A program made the position numbers and the translations under genes. DNA of 64,000 bases, taken from positions 2,108,001 to 2,172,000 of the forward strand of contig NZ_WHLY01000002.1 of assembly GCF_009296315.1 (NCBI RefSeq), in the 5' to 3' direction. The notes under the pieces were generated by a model. That model ran no database searches, had not been told where the DNA came from, and saw nothing but the letters and a program-made list of their open reading frames with translations. The DNA is from Salmonirosea aquatica (GTDB lineage: Bacteria; Bacteroidota; Bacteroidia; Cytophagales; Spirosomataceae). Shown here piece by piece: positions 36,183 through 44,176 of this stretch. The number at the start of each line of letters is the position of its first letter. The first letter of the stretch is position 1.

Positions 36183-37103
36183 ATGAAGAACAAAGCATAT
36201 CCTTTCTATATTCTGTTGGCCCTGACCTCGATGGCAATGCTGACGGGCTGTGAGGACGTAATCGACCTCAAAACCGAAACCGGCCCATCCCAACTCGTAG
36301 TGGACGGCTGGATTACCGATCAGCCCGGCCCACAAACGATTCGCCTGACGCTTTCGGCGGCTTATTTCAACAATAGCCCCGCCACAACGGCTGTTGGAGC
36401 GGAAGTACTCGTCACCGACGATGAGGGCACTGATTTTCCTTTCAGCTATAATCCCAAAAAGAAGTCTTACGAATGGATACCAGCGCAGGATACCCTGGCG
36501 CTGGGCCACATAGGACGTACCTACACCCTTACGGTTCGCTACGAAGGTGAAACCTACGTGGCTACCAATCAGATCAAGCGTGTGCCGCGCATCGATTCGT
36601 TGGCATATGAAGAAGAAAGATTTCCCATCAAACCTGACAAAGGGCCACAGGAAGGCTACATTGCTCAATTTTACGCCCGTGATTTTCTTGGTCTGGGCGA
36701 TACGTACTGGATCAAACCGTTAAAAGGCGGCAAACTCAACGGTACCGAGGCCAGCGCTATTTCGCTGGCTTTTGATGGGGCCTTCAGTCCGGGCTCACCT
36801 TCCGATGGGTTGATTTTCATCCAACCGCTCCGGCAGTCCATTACGGTCAACGGCCTGTTTTCGGCGGGCGACACGGCTGGTGTGGAGCTGCACAGCATCA
36901 CGCCCGAAAGCTACTATTTTCTGCTGCAGGTCAGGCAGGAATCGGCCAACGGGGGAATTTTCGCGGTACCTCCCGCCAATATTCCCACCAATATCCAAAA
37001 TGTAAAGCCCAACGGGAAGAAAGCGTTAGGCTTCTTCGGAGCCTCTGCCGTCAGTCGCGCCGAAACGGTGATCGACCCCAAGAAGGCGAAGCCGAAAAGT
37101 TAG
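36183..37103 (+). CDS. DUF4249 domain-containing lipoprotein
   Basis: 306-residue lipoprotein with lipobox MLTGCEDV. Family features: ENV-type start (VIDLKTETGPSQLVVDGWITDQPGPQTIRLTLSAAYF), AEVLVTDDEGT, a YTLTV-x-YEG segment, and a C-terminal LGFFGASAVS. DUF4249 proteins are usually encoded next to a TonB receptor and are thought to be outer-membrane partners in uptake. Here the receptor lies upstream at 33015, with an SDR gene between. Only 6 bases separate it from the SDR stop codon. Length is at the lower end for the family but the ends look intact. Confidence 0.87.
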   Translation: MKNKAYPFYILLALTSMAMLTGCEDVIDLKTETGPSQLVVDGWITDQPGPQTIRLTLSAAYFNNSPATTAVGAEVLVTDDEGTDFPFSYNPKKKSYEWIPAQDTLALGHIGRTYTLTVRYEGETYVATNQIKRVPRIDSLAYEEERFPIKPDKGPQEGYIAQFYARDFLGLGDTYWIKPLKGGKLNGTEASAISLAFDGAFSPGSPSDGLIFIQPLRQSITVNGLFSAGDTAGVELHSITPESYYFLLQVRQESANGGIFAVPPANIPTNIQNVKPNGKKALGFFGASAVSRAETVIDPKKAKPKS

Positions 37104-37221
37104 GCACAGAGGAGCGTAGGGACAGAGGTACAAAGTATCTAAAAATACGGTACCCTGGTGCAGCTTACACAATTAAAAAACTTGGTCGCTTTGTGCCTTT
37201 GTACCTCTTCCCCTTTGTTGC
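37104..37221. repeat. degenerate intergenic repeat, copy 2 (inverted arms)
   Basis: The 118-base gap has GGCACAGAGGAGCG, GGGACAGAGGTACAAAG and, in the other direction, CTTTGTGCCTTTGTACCTCTTC, so the two ends form a long imperfect inverted repeat with a GGTACC palindrome between. It resembles 35396-35445. It could act as a terminator for the convergent genes or be a remnant of a mobile palindrome. Confidence 0.45.
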
Positions 37222-39318
37222 TCAAAAAGAATACATCACCTGCGCCTTTACTTCGCTACGGGTGTTGCCCTGAATCTCACCCAATCCCGAACTAATCAGC
37301 TCGGTGTTGAAAAAACGCGACTGCGACCAACGCAGCCAAATCCGCATATTTTGGGAGAGCGCATAGCGTAGCATCAGGTAGTGCCGGGTACCTTGGTCGT
37401 AGTAGGCAGGCAGCGAAAAAGCGTACAGTACATCTTTCTCGTACACATACTGGCGGCTGTCGTAATTGTCAGTAGCGAAGAAAGCGACCCTGCCGCTCAG
37501 TTCCAGCCTGGAAAATCGCCACGTTAAATCCTGCAAAACGGTGATTCCCTGCGAACGGGAGGTACCTTCAAATCCAAAATTACCGCCCTGCACGCGGGTA
37601 CGCACGGCAAAGCGCAGGGGTACGTCGTACTCAGCTTGCAATACCGCTGTGCGGCGAATCGTTGACGCTACTTCGGCTAAGGGCGAAGTATTTCCCGGTA
37701 CATTCCGCATTTTGTGCTCTTCATGAAAAAGGGCAAAAGCCGTAAACCGTTTGTTAGGCGTGTAGCGGACGTGCAGCAGCCGGTCATTCCCCTCAGAAGG
37801 CGCGTTGACCTGGTATTTCAACCATGGAAAATGGAAGCGGTCGTAAAAGCCGCTGATCTGCCAGCGGCGGTTGGGTTTATAGCGCAAGCCCCAGTAGGTA
37901 CCTGACTCGTTGATAGGTCGAGAACCTTCGGTGATCGGATTGCCGTAAAATGTATGAAAATCGCGGTCGTAGTGACGCAGCTGAAACGTAAAATCCAGCG
38001 CCTTGCTCAATGGGACGATCAGCCCACCTACCCCACCCAAGCCTCCGCTCTGCGACCGTGCTCCTTCGCCAAAAAAATGAAAATTCTGCCAGTGGTAGTC
38101 GCCGTGCAGCCCGACGGTCAGGTTTTCTTTTCCCGTAAATTCAAACTTGTTGTAAGGTAGGTCGCGGCGTTGCAGGCTTTTGTCGAAGTGGGTGTACAGT
38201 GCCGTCAAACCGATTTTCCCGCTTTGCCTGGGGAAAGTATAGAGTGCGTGGAAGCCCGCGTTTTTCTCAGGAATGAGCCCCTGATTGGCGCGCTCGGTAG
38301 GGGTGCGGTGCAGCCCGGCGGTGAGCAGCGAAGAAATGACCGTGCCATCGGGCCCGTCGGATAATTCATTCAGGCTGGCATCGCGACGGGTAGCCGAGCC
38401 GAACAGGGTCACATCCAAATTCTTACGCACATTCACGGTAGCCGCCGCGCCCCGGAAAAATCCCGCTTCGAGCACGGAAGTATAGGGTCGCAAGCCCAGG
38501 GTACTGCGGTAGGTGGTCAGGATGGTTTCGGTACCTTTCCCCAGCGCGAAACCTGCCGCCATCACCACACCCTGCCCGGCCTGCATCTGAAAATCACCTA
38601 TGATGAGGTTTTTGAGCCGTCCCCGGTTCATGATCTGGGCGTGAAAGGAAGTGAAATCCGCGCCAAAAACCTGGCGGTCGGGCCGCCAGGCCAGTATTTC
38701 CCCGGCATCTTTTTCGGCGGTAAAGCCAAAACTGTACGCTCCGATGCGAGAGTACCGGTAACGCAGGTAGGTCTGGTAGGGATCACCCGCGTAGCGGGTT
38801 CGCGAGCGCGAAGTGGTGTCGATATCCGAGAACCCTTTTTGCTGCTCCAGCAGTCGTTCCGAGCGCAGGATCAGGAAATGTTGGGTAGGGTTTTTCAGCG
38901 ACTCGCGCAGCGTAAGTTGCCGCGTCTGTACCGTCACGAAGGGCTGCAATCGCCGGATGGTAGGTAGGTCGAAGCCGGGAATGGCCTGTAATTCGTACAA
39001 CGAAAGCAACGGCCCGAGTTCGGTGCGGTACTTCATGAACGCATCCAACTGGCTTTCCGACAGAATGTAGGTCGCCGCCAGTTCGTCACGCGTGGCGATG
39101 TTCAGATCGCGCGGATTGGCGTACAACTGAAATAACGACTCGAACAAGTCGCTGTAATTAATATCTTCACTGGGTACAGGGAAAAGTTCCTGCACAAACT
39201 GCTGGATGTCGATCTCGCGGCGTGGCGGGGTTTGGGCATGAGCCGGGGAAGCGGTGAGAAAAAAGGCTCCGCTACTGATCAAAACAAGAAGTATTCTGAC
39301 AAGTAGCGGTGCAGGCAT
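37222..39318 (-). CDS. exported helix-hairpin-helix protein with C-terminal beta-barrel-like region
   Basis: 698-residue protein with a signal peptide (LVRILLVLISSGAFFLTASPAHAQ). Residues about 45-140 carry helix-hairpin-helix elements like those of ComEA (DLNIATRDELAATYILSESQLDAFMKYR and LLSLYELQAIPGFDLPTIRRL). The rest is alternating hydrophobic/polar strands rich in aromatic residues and ends in VKAQVMYSF, with a C-terminal phenylalanine typical of outer-membrane barrels. This architecture is widespread in Bacteroidota and has no established function. The hairpins could bind DNA or protein at the cell surface. It stands alone between the DUF4249 gene (convergent) and nadC. Confidence 0.8.
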   Translation of the reverse strand: MPAPLLVRILLVLISSGAFFLTASPAHAQTPPRREIDIQQFVQELFPVPSEDINYSDLFESLFQLYANPRDLNIATRDELAATYILSESQLDAFMKYRTELGPLLSLYELQAIPGFDLPTIRRLQPFVTVQTRQLTLRESLKNPTQHFLILRSERLLEQQKGFSDIDTTSRSRTRYAGDPYQTYLRYRYSRIGAYSFGFTAEKDAGEILAWRPDRQVFGADFTSFHAQIMNRGRLKNLIIGDFQMQAGQGVVMAAGFALGKGTETILTTYRSTLGLRPYTSVLEAGFFRGAAATVNVRKNLDVTLFGSATRRDASLNELSDGPDGTVISSLLTAGLHRTPTERANQGLIPEKNAGFHALYTFPRQSGKIGLTALYTHFDKSLQRRDLPYNKFEFTGKENLTVGLHGDYHWQNFHFFGEGARSQSGGLGGVGGLIVPLSKALDFTFQLRHYDRDFHTFYGNPITEGSRPINESGTYWGLRYKPNRRWQISGFYDRFHFPWLKYQVNAPSEGNDRLLHVRYTPNKRFTAFALFHEEHKMRNVPGNTSPLAEVASTIRRTAVLQAEYDVPLRFAVRTRVQGGNFGFEGTSRSQGITVLQDLTWRFSRLELSGRVAFFATDNYDSRQYVYEKDVLYAFSLPAYYDQGTRHYLMLRYALSQNMRIWLRWSQSRFFNTELISSGLGEIQGNTRSEVKAQVMYSF

Positions 39319-39378
39319 AGGTTTTCAATTCAAGATATGAGATATTAGAAATGAGCAAAGGCTGCCGCATATAAGCAT

Positions 39379-39397
39379 CTCATAATTCATATCTCAT
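39379..39397. repeat. 19-base intergenic repeat, copy 2
   Basis: CTCATAATTCATATCTCAT, the exact reverse complement of 19098-19116. A related AAGATATGAGATATTAG at 39332 makes a loose inverted repeat around 39330-39400, between nadC and the helix-hairpin-helix gene. Confidence 0.6.
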
Positions 39398-39404
39398 ATT
39401 TAGA

Positions 39405-40256
39405 CTAATACGCTTTCAGACTCAAATCCAGGCTCTTGACCTGATGGGTCAAGGCCCCGCTCGAAATGCTGTCCACGCCGGTTTCGGCCACGGCGCGGAG
39501 GGTCGTTTCGTTGATATTACCGGAAGCCTCTGTTTCGATGCGGTCGCCGATACGCGTTACCGCCTCGCGCATGTCAGCCAGCGAAAAATTATCCAGCATA
39601 ATGATATCCACGCCACCCACGCGCAGTACTTCGTCCACTTCGGCCAGGTTGCGGGTTTCTACTTCTATTTTCAGGTTCCGTCCGGTTTCGGCAAGGTACC
39701 CCCGGGCACGGGTTATGGCTGCTTCGATGCCTCCGGCGTAGTCGATGTGATTGTCTTTCAGCATAATCATATCGTACAGGCCCATGCGGTGGTTGTGCGC
39801 ACCACCGATGCGGGTAGCCATTTTCTCGAACAGGCGAAAATTAGGCGTCGTTTTCCGGGTATCCAGCAATTTTACAGGTAGGTCGGCGATCAAATCCACC
39901 ATACTGCGGGTGTAAGTGGCTATACCGCTCATGCGCTGCATGATGTTGAGCATCAGTCGCTCAGCCATCAGAATAGAGCGCGCGCTGCCTTCGACCGTCA
40001 GGACAATATCACCTACCTGAATACGGGTACCATCCTGGATGAACACTTCGACTTTCAGGGTAGGGTTTACTTCTTCAAAAACAACCAGCGCTACCTCTAC
40101 CCCGGCCAGTACCCCCGCTTGCTTGACCAGGAGTCGGGCACGTTTGGTGGCATTTTCGGGTACACAGGATAGCGCCGAATGGTCGCCGTCGCCGACATCT
40201 TCACGCAGGGCGAGGCGAATCAGGTCGCGGAGTTCGTGGGGATTGGTTTCCATCAT
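39405..40256 (-). CDS. nadC: nicotinate-nucleotide pyrophosphorylase (carboxylating)
   Basis: Quinolinate phosphoribosyltransferase of de novo NAD synthesis: quinolinate plus PRPP to nicotinate mononucleotide and CO2. 283 residues, normal length. Motifs: ALREDVGDGDHSAL near residue 15, RLMLNIMQRMSGIATYTR, the active-site LDTRKTTPNFR, GGAHNHRMGLYDMIMLKDNH, EVETRNLAEV, MLDNFS and, near the end, SSGALTHQVKSLDLSL. An ATG at 40253 is an equal start choice. nadA and nadB are not nearby. The gene stands 56 bases downstream of the TPR anti-sigma-like gene, on the same strand, without an obvious terminator between them, so some read-through is possible. Confidence 0.96.
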   Translation of the reverse strand: MMETNPHELRDLIRLALREDVGDGDHSALSCVPENATKRARLLVKQAGVLAGVEVALVVFEEVNPTLKVEVFIQDGTRIQVGDIVLTVEGSARSILMAERLMLNIMQRMSGIATYTRSMVDLIADLPVKLLDTRKTTPNFRLFEKMATRIGGAHNHRMGLYDMIMLKDNHIDYAGGIEAAITRARGYLAETGRNLKIEVETRNLAEVDEVLRVGGVDIIMLDNFSLADMREAVTRIGDRIETEASGNINETTLRAVAETGVDSISSGALTHQVKSLDLSLKAY

Positions 40257-40312
40257 ACCGGAAAAGTACGGGGAAGTGGGGAAAGGTGCAAATCAGCAGC
40301 CTCACCTTCTGT

Positions 40313-41041
40313 TTATTTTTCATCCATTGCCTCCAGCCATTTCACGGCTTCCGGCTTGCCATCGAGATTTTCTGAAACTACAGTTTGCAATAGTTTCCGA
40401 GCGGTGTCTACATCCGAGGGCCGGTTGCGTTGGAGATAGGCCAGGGCTTCGTAAAATGTTCCGGGATTGGCGTATAAATCCTGCCGCTGGGCCAAGCGAT
40501 GGAAATATGTGATAGCCTCGTCGTAATTCTGCTGGCGCAGTGCGATAATACCCACTAGTTTCAGAGCCTCCGCATTGTCAGGATTCCGTTGCAGAAGTGC
40601 TTCGCTAAGCGATCGGGCCGTGGCAAATTGGCCATCATTGTAGGACTGTATGGCCATTTGCAGGCTATCGGCTTCCCCGCCCATCTGCACCGATAAGGTA
40701 ACAAGATTCTTTTCTATATAGGCACCGGCCATTTCGCGCGCCGTGAGTTTGGACATACTCAACCAGAACCACGTCAACGCCAGCAGCACTACGGCCGCCG
40801 CCGCATAGTACCAGGGCTGAAGTCTACGCATCAAAGTCGCGCCATAGGGTACCTTATATTCCTGTTTTTGCCATGCGGCGTGGCGCTCGGCCAGTATTTG
40901 TTCCCGAAGCACCTGTCGGGTGCTCAGGTAAAAAGCCACTTCTTCGGCCAGTTGGGGATTGTGGAGCAGTTCCTGCTCGAACTGCTCCCGTTCGGGAGGA
41001 GACAGTGCTTCGTTGAAATACGGTTCAATACGTTCGTTCAT
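40313..41041 (-). CDS. membrane TPR protein, probable anti-sigma factor
   Basis: 242 residues. The cytoplasmic N-terminal part (1-75) is acidic and resembles the short helical domain of Bacteroidota anti-sigma factors (IEPYFNEALSPPEREQFEQELLHNPQLAEEVAFYL). No zinc-binding HxxxCxxC is present. One membrane helix follows at about 77-95 (WYYAAAAVVLLALTWFWL). The outer part has TPR repeats (SYNDGQFATARSLSEALLQRNPDNAEALKLVGIIALRQQNYDEAITYF split over about 130-210). It lies 25 bases after the sigma gene. This pairing, plus divergence from the LytTR-protease genes, suggests it holds the sigma factor at the membrane and reads a periplasmic signal. This is inference from arrangement. Confidence 0.72.
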   Translation of the reverse strand: MNERIEPYFNEALSPPEREQFEQELLHNPQLAEEVAFYLSTRQVLREQILAERHAAWQKQEYKVPYGATLMRRLQPWYYAAAAVVLLALTWFWLSMSKLTAREMAGAYIEKNLVTLSVQMGGEADSLQMAIQSYNDGQFATARSLSEALLQRNPDNAEALKLVGIIALRQQNYDEAITYFHRLAQRQDLYANPGTFYEALAYLQRNRPSDVDTARKLLQTVVSENLDGKPEAVKWLEAMDEK

Positions 41042-41066
41042 GACTTCGTGGGTTCATTGGCTGCTA

Positions 41067-41657
41067 CTATTTTCCGGTATGGTACAGTTCCCGCAATTTA
41101 TCCAGGCAGCGTCGTCGGCTGGTCTTGGCCACTGCCGCCGACTGGTAGTCCAGTTGCATCGCGATCTCCTCATCCTTATACCCTTCTCCCCACGCCCACA
41201 GAATGCGACGGCATTTGTCGCCCAATGCTCCGAGCCGATGGCGGAGCAAATCCACATCCTGCTGCCGCATAATTTCCTGAACCACCGAACGCGCTTCGTC
41301 GGGCAGCAGGTTCAGCGCATCAGTTAGTGGCCCGGGCTGGTATACCTGTGCTTTCTTAGTCGTGTTTCGGCGCACAAGGTCAACACATTTGTTAGAAAAA
41401 ATCTGATGAAGATAGGTCTTGAGTTCTGAGCGCCCCTCGAAACGGCCCGATACGAGATGCTCGATCACGGTCAGGACGGCATCGGAGTACGCCATGGAGC
41501 AGTCTTCCGCCGAAAGCCGGTGTTTGCGCTGGCCGTCCCGGATCAGGTAGGCGTATTTTTCGTAGAGATGATTTTCGTACGAGCGACGCCGGGGTCCTCC
41601 CGTACGGATACCCTCGATAATACTGGAGTCCTGGGGTGTTTTGGCCAAAAAATTCAT
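41067..41657 (-). CDS. sigma-70 family (ECF-like) RNA polymerase sigma factor
   Basis: 196 residues. The region-2-like part includes YLIRDGQRKHRLSAEDCSMAYSDAV and LKTYLHQIFSNKCVDLVRR; the region-4-like part near residues 135-190 reads LGDKCRRILWAWGEGYKDEEIAMQL with an arginine-rich helix (AVAKTSRRRCLDKLREL). Together they identify an ECF-type factor. Its neighbour is a membrane TPR protein (likely anti-sigma). The 184-base gap to the LytTR gene is a divergent control region, so the sigma factor could drive itself and the LytTR-subtilase-CHAT genes, but I see no good recognisable promoter there. Confidence 0.85.
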   Translation of the reverse strand: MNFLAKTPQDSSIIEGIRTGGPRRRSYENHLYEKYAYLIRDGQRKHRLSAEDCSMAYSDAVLTVIEHLVSGRFEGRSELKTYLHQIFSNKCVDLVRRNTTKKAQVYQPGPLTDALNLLPDEARSVVQEIMRQQDVDLLRHRLGALGDKCRRILWAWGEGYKDEEIAMQLDYQSAAVAKTSRRRCLDKLRELYHTGK

Positions 41658-41841
41658 TCGTGTGAGTTAGCGTCGGGAAATATAGCACAAACGGCCGACT
41701 TTCGACAAAGCCAATGATTGATTCTATAAATAACTGACAGGCATTACCTTACAAAAAATCAGCTCGGGATGTTTACCGGGGTACTCCTTTCTGCGACTAA
41801 GGGGGCATACCGATCCATTCACTAAAACAGAACGCCCCATC

Positions 41842-42207
41842 ATGAATCAGCCCGCCGCCCCTACTTCCTGCATCCATATCGGTGGTTACGCCCACGTACA
41901 ACCCGAAGAAATCCTCTTTTGCCGGGGGGATAGTAATTACACTCACGTATATTTTGTCAAAAGACGCAAAATGACGGTGGCGACGACCCTGGGTACCCTG
42001 GAAGACCGCCTCACCGCCGAAGGTTTTGTTCGGGTCAACCGATCCGAATTAGTCAACCGAAACCATATCGAGAACTACGACGGCCACCGGGTTACGCTCT
42101 CCAATGGCACTATGATGCCCATCTCACGGCGTCGGCGCAAAGACGTGCGACAACAGCTGGAATCAGCGTTCGGTGTTTTTCAAACCCTGCCTTTACAGTA
42201 TGCCTAG
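41842..42207 (+). CDS. stand-alone LytTR DNA-binding protein
   Basis: 121 residues with a LytTR domain and no receiver. Motifs: EEILFCRGDSNYTHVYFV near residue 28, then LGTLEDRLTAEGFVRVNRSELVNRNHI and the final strands VTLSNGTMMPISRRRRKDV. A single-domain LytTR protein lacks a phosphorylation switch and may be controlled by its own expression or by a partner. It lies divergent from the sigma factor gene and 145 bases before the subtilase in the same direction, which suggests that it regulates the protease pair. Confidence 0.88.
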   Translation: MNQPAAPTSCIHIGGYAHVQPEEILFCRGDSNYTHVYFVKRRKMTVATTLGTLEDRLTAEGFVRVNRSELVNRNHIENYDGHRVTLSNGTMMPISRRRRKDVRQQLESAFGVFQTLPLQYA

Positions 42208-42352
42208 CGAACAGAGAAAGGTAAGAGCTACCGAAAAGTTACCGTTCGATAAATTTCGGGCTGTATAATTGTTTGAGGGTAAGCAAAGAACGAACTTGTA
42301 GGCATGCCAACGCCTAATGACGCAAAATTCTAACCCTCTAAAATAGACTCTC

Positions 42353-44176
42353 ATGGCCGACCAGACTCAGTTTCCCCCGCGTAGCTCCAAGGTCCCGTCG
42401 GGTCTGGAGGCTACCATAGGTAGAATAAAAAAAGAATTCGTTCAAAAGCTATTAGCCCAGAGCAATGTCTCCTCCCTGGATCCTAAGGAGATCAGGAGCC
42501 TGCTGAGTACCTATTACAGAACCGGCCAGTCGCCGTCAGGTCTGATCGCCCAGACCCGACAGAAAATACTCGTTATTGCGCATGCGGAAGCAGTATCCGC
42601 CAACCTTAAGAACGGAGACACCGTAAAGGTACCCCACAGCGCGGGCGAACTTGAAGCACGGGTAAAACGCATAAGTGAGTACCCTAATGCCCCGGCAGAA
42701 TTTAAGGATGCATCAAACCTTCCGATATTTACCCTGACGGTTTTAATTGAATGGGAAGGTACCCCCGATTTTATAGATGAAGTCACATCGGTCAATAAAG
42801 GGACAAATGCCATCACAATCATAGATCAAGCCGAGCAGGCTGACAATTTCATCATCAATCCGCGTAACCCTATCTCCGAACCTGATCCTCCCATCCGAAG
42901 CCTGGTCCTGGGATCGGGACTCCTGGAGCTACCCCTCGCCAAAAGTGACTATTCTGCTGACGTCTACGGGATTATTACTAGCGCTCTACCGGATTATCCT
43001 GACGATACCATCAAAGTCGTAGTGAGCGATACGGGCCTTAAGCTTAAGATCCATACCCCTTGCGGCCAACAGAATGAGCTTCCTCAGCAGAAATACACGA
43101 CCTGGGACGGAAAAACGACCTATTTTCCCATTGCACCCAACCCGAACGGGGTACCTTCAGATCTTAACCCCATCGGTTTTTGCTCGCTGACGAACTACCT
43201 CGACGACACCTACCCCATGCCTCCCAGGAACGCCAGTTTTCTTACAGGAATCCCGACCGACGATGGCATGGTCTTGCGTAATCCGAACGATGACCACCAC
43301 GGACGCCATGGTACCTGCATCGCAGCCATCGTGGCCCAGAATCCCGCCGGCGCTTCGGCGATTATCCCCCTGAAAATTTTCGACTTCCTGGGTTTTGGTA
43401 CCTTATTCGATATCCTGTGCGGATTCAATTACATATTCTCGCGGATCGAGGCGGGCGAGAATATCAGGATCATAAATGCCAGCTGGGGGGCGGCCGTTCC
43501 TAAGAAGGGTACGGATGTGTACCGACTTCTGGAAAGAAAAATTGAAGAATTACAGAAAAGGGGTGTTTTCCTACTGGCCGCGGCAGGAAATCGGGACAGC
43601 ATCGACCAGACTATTGGGCGTAACTTATCAGACGAACCCGCGGTACCTGCCTGCTATTCAGCAACCTACGACAACGTAATTACGGTCACCACGGTGGTAG
43701 AAAATTGGAAAGAGGTTTTTTACAACCGTATGAAACGGTCGCGCTATATCAACCGGGACCTACACAAGAGGCTGCTTGCCTCAGGGAACTGGTTGGAGTG
43801 GTTCCTGAATCTGTTCGTCAATATCATTCCGGATGGTTATACAGCGGTTGAGAACTATTCGTCTCAGTATGTGCAGGTAGGCGTAGTAGCCCACCCGATA
43901 GGCGGTATTTTCCCCATGCCTTTCGGCAGCCCGGCACCGCCACCCCTGGCAGGCTCTTCGTTTGCAACGGCTTATATGTCGGCTTATGTGGTCAGGTACC
44001 TAAAAAATAACCCTAACGCTACCCGCGCCGAAATCCTCGCTTCCCTATCAACCCATGCCAGTCTGGAGGCTCAGGTCCAGCAGGGTAGGTACCTTGAGTT
44101 GGACACCGTGACCCGAAAGAGTATCGAAGCTAACTTCAAGTCTGTCCTGCATGCCATCCTTTCGACTTTTACATAA
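42353..44176 (+). CDS. subtilisin-like (S8) serine protease, cytoplasmic type
   Basis: 607-residue protease with an intact subtilisin catalytic set: D226 in VVVSDTGL, H319 in GRHGTCIAAIVA, oxyanion N413 in AAAGNRDS and nucleophile S536 in AGSSFATAY. The first 215 or so residues have no recognised family; they begin with a helical segment (GLEATIGRIKKEFVQKLLAQ) and could be an inhibitory or docking domain. No signal peptide or membrane helix is evident, so it probably stays in the cytoplasm. Several inserted loops (about 455-510) enlarge the domain. Its 3' end overlaps the start of the CHAT gene by 26 bases, so the two are translationally coupled and likely act together. Composition looks slightly more A/T rich than neighbouring genes. 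Confidence 0.88.
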   Translation: MADQTQFPPRSSKVPSGLEATIGRIKKEFVQKLLAQSNVSSLDPKEIRSLLSTYYRTGQSPSGLIAQTRQKILVIAHAEAVSANLKNGDTVKVPHSAGELEARVKRISEYPNAPAEFKDASNLPIFTLTVLIEWEGTPDFIDEVTSVNKGTNAITIIDQAEQADNFIINPRNPISEPDPPIRSLVLGSGLLELPLAKSDYSADVYGIITSALPDYPDDTIKVVVSDTGLKLKIHTPCGQQNELPQQKYTTWDGKTTYFPIAPNPNGVPSDLNPIGFCSLTNYLDDTYPMPPRNASFLTGIPTDDGMVLRNPNDDHHGRHGTCIAAIVAQNPAGASAIIPLKIFDFLGFGTLFDILCGFNYIFSRIEAGENIRIINASWGAAVPKKGTDVYRLLERKIEELQKRGVFLLAAAGNRDSIDQTIGRNLSDEPAVPACYSATYDNVITVTTVVENWKEVFYNRMKRSRYINRDLHKRLLASGNWLEWFLNLFVNIIPDGYTAVENYSSQYVQVGVVAHPIGGIFPMPFGSPAPPPLAGSSFATAYMSAYVVRYLKNNPNATRAEILASLSTHASLEAQVQQGRYLELDTVTRKSIEANFKSVLHAILSTFT

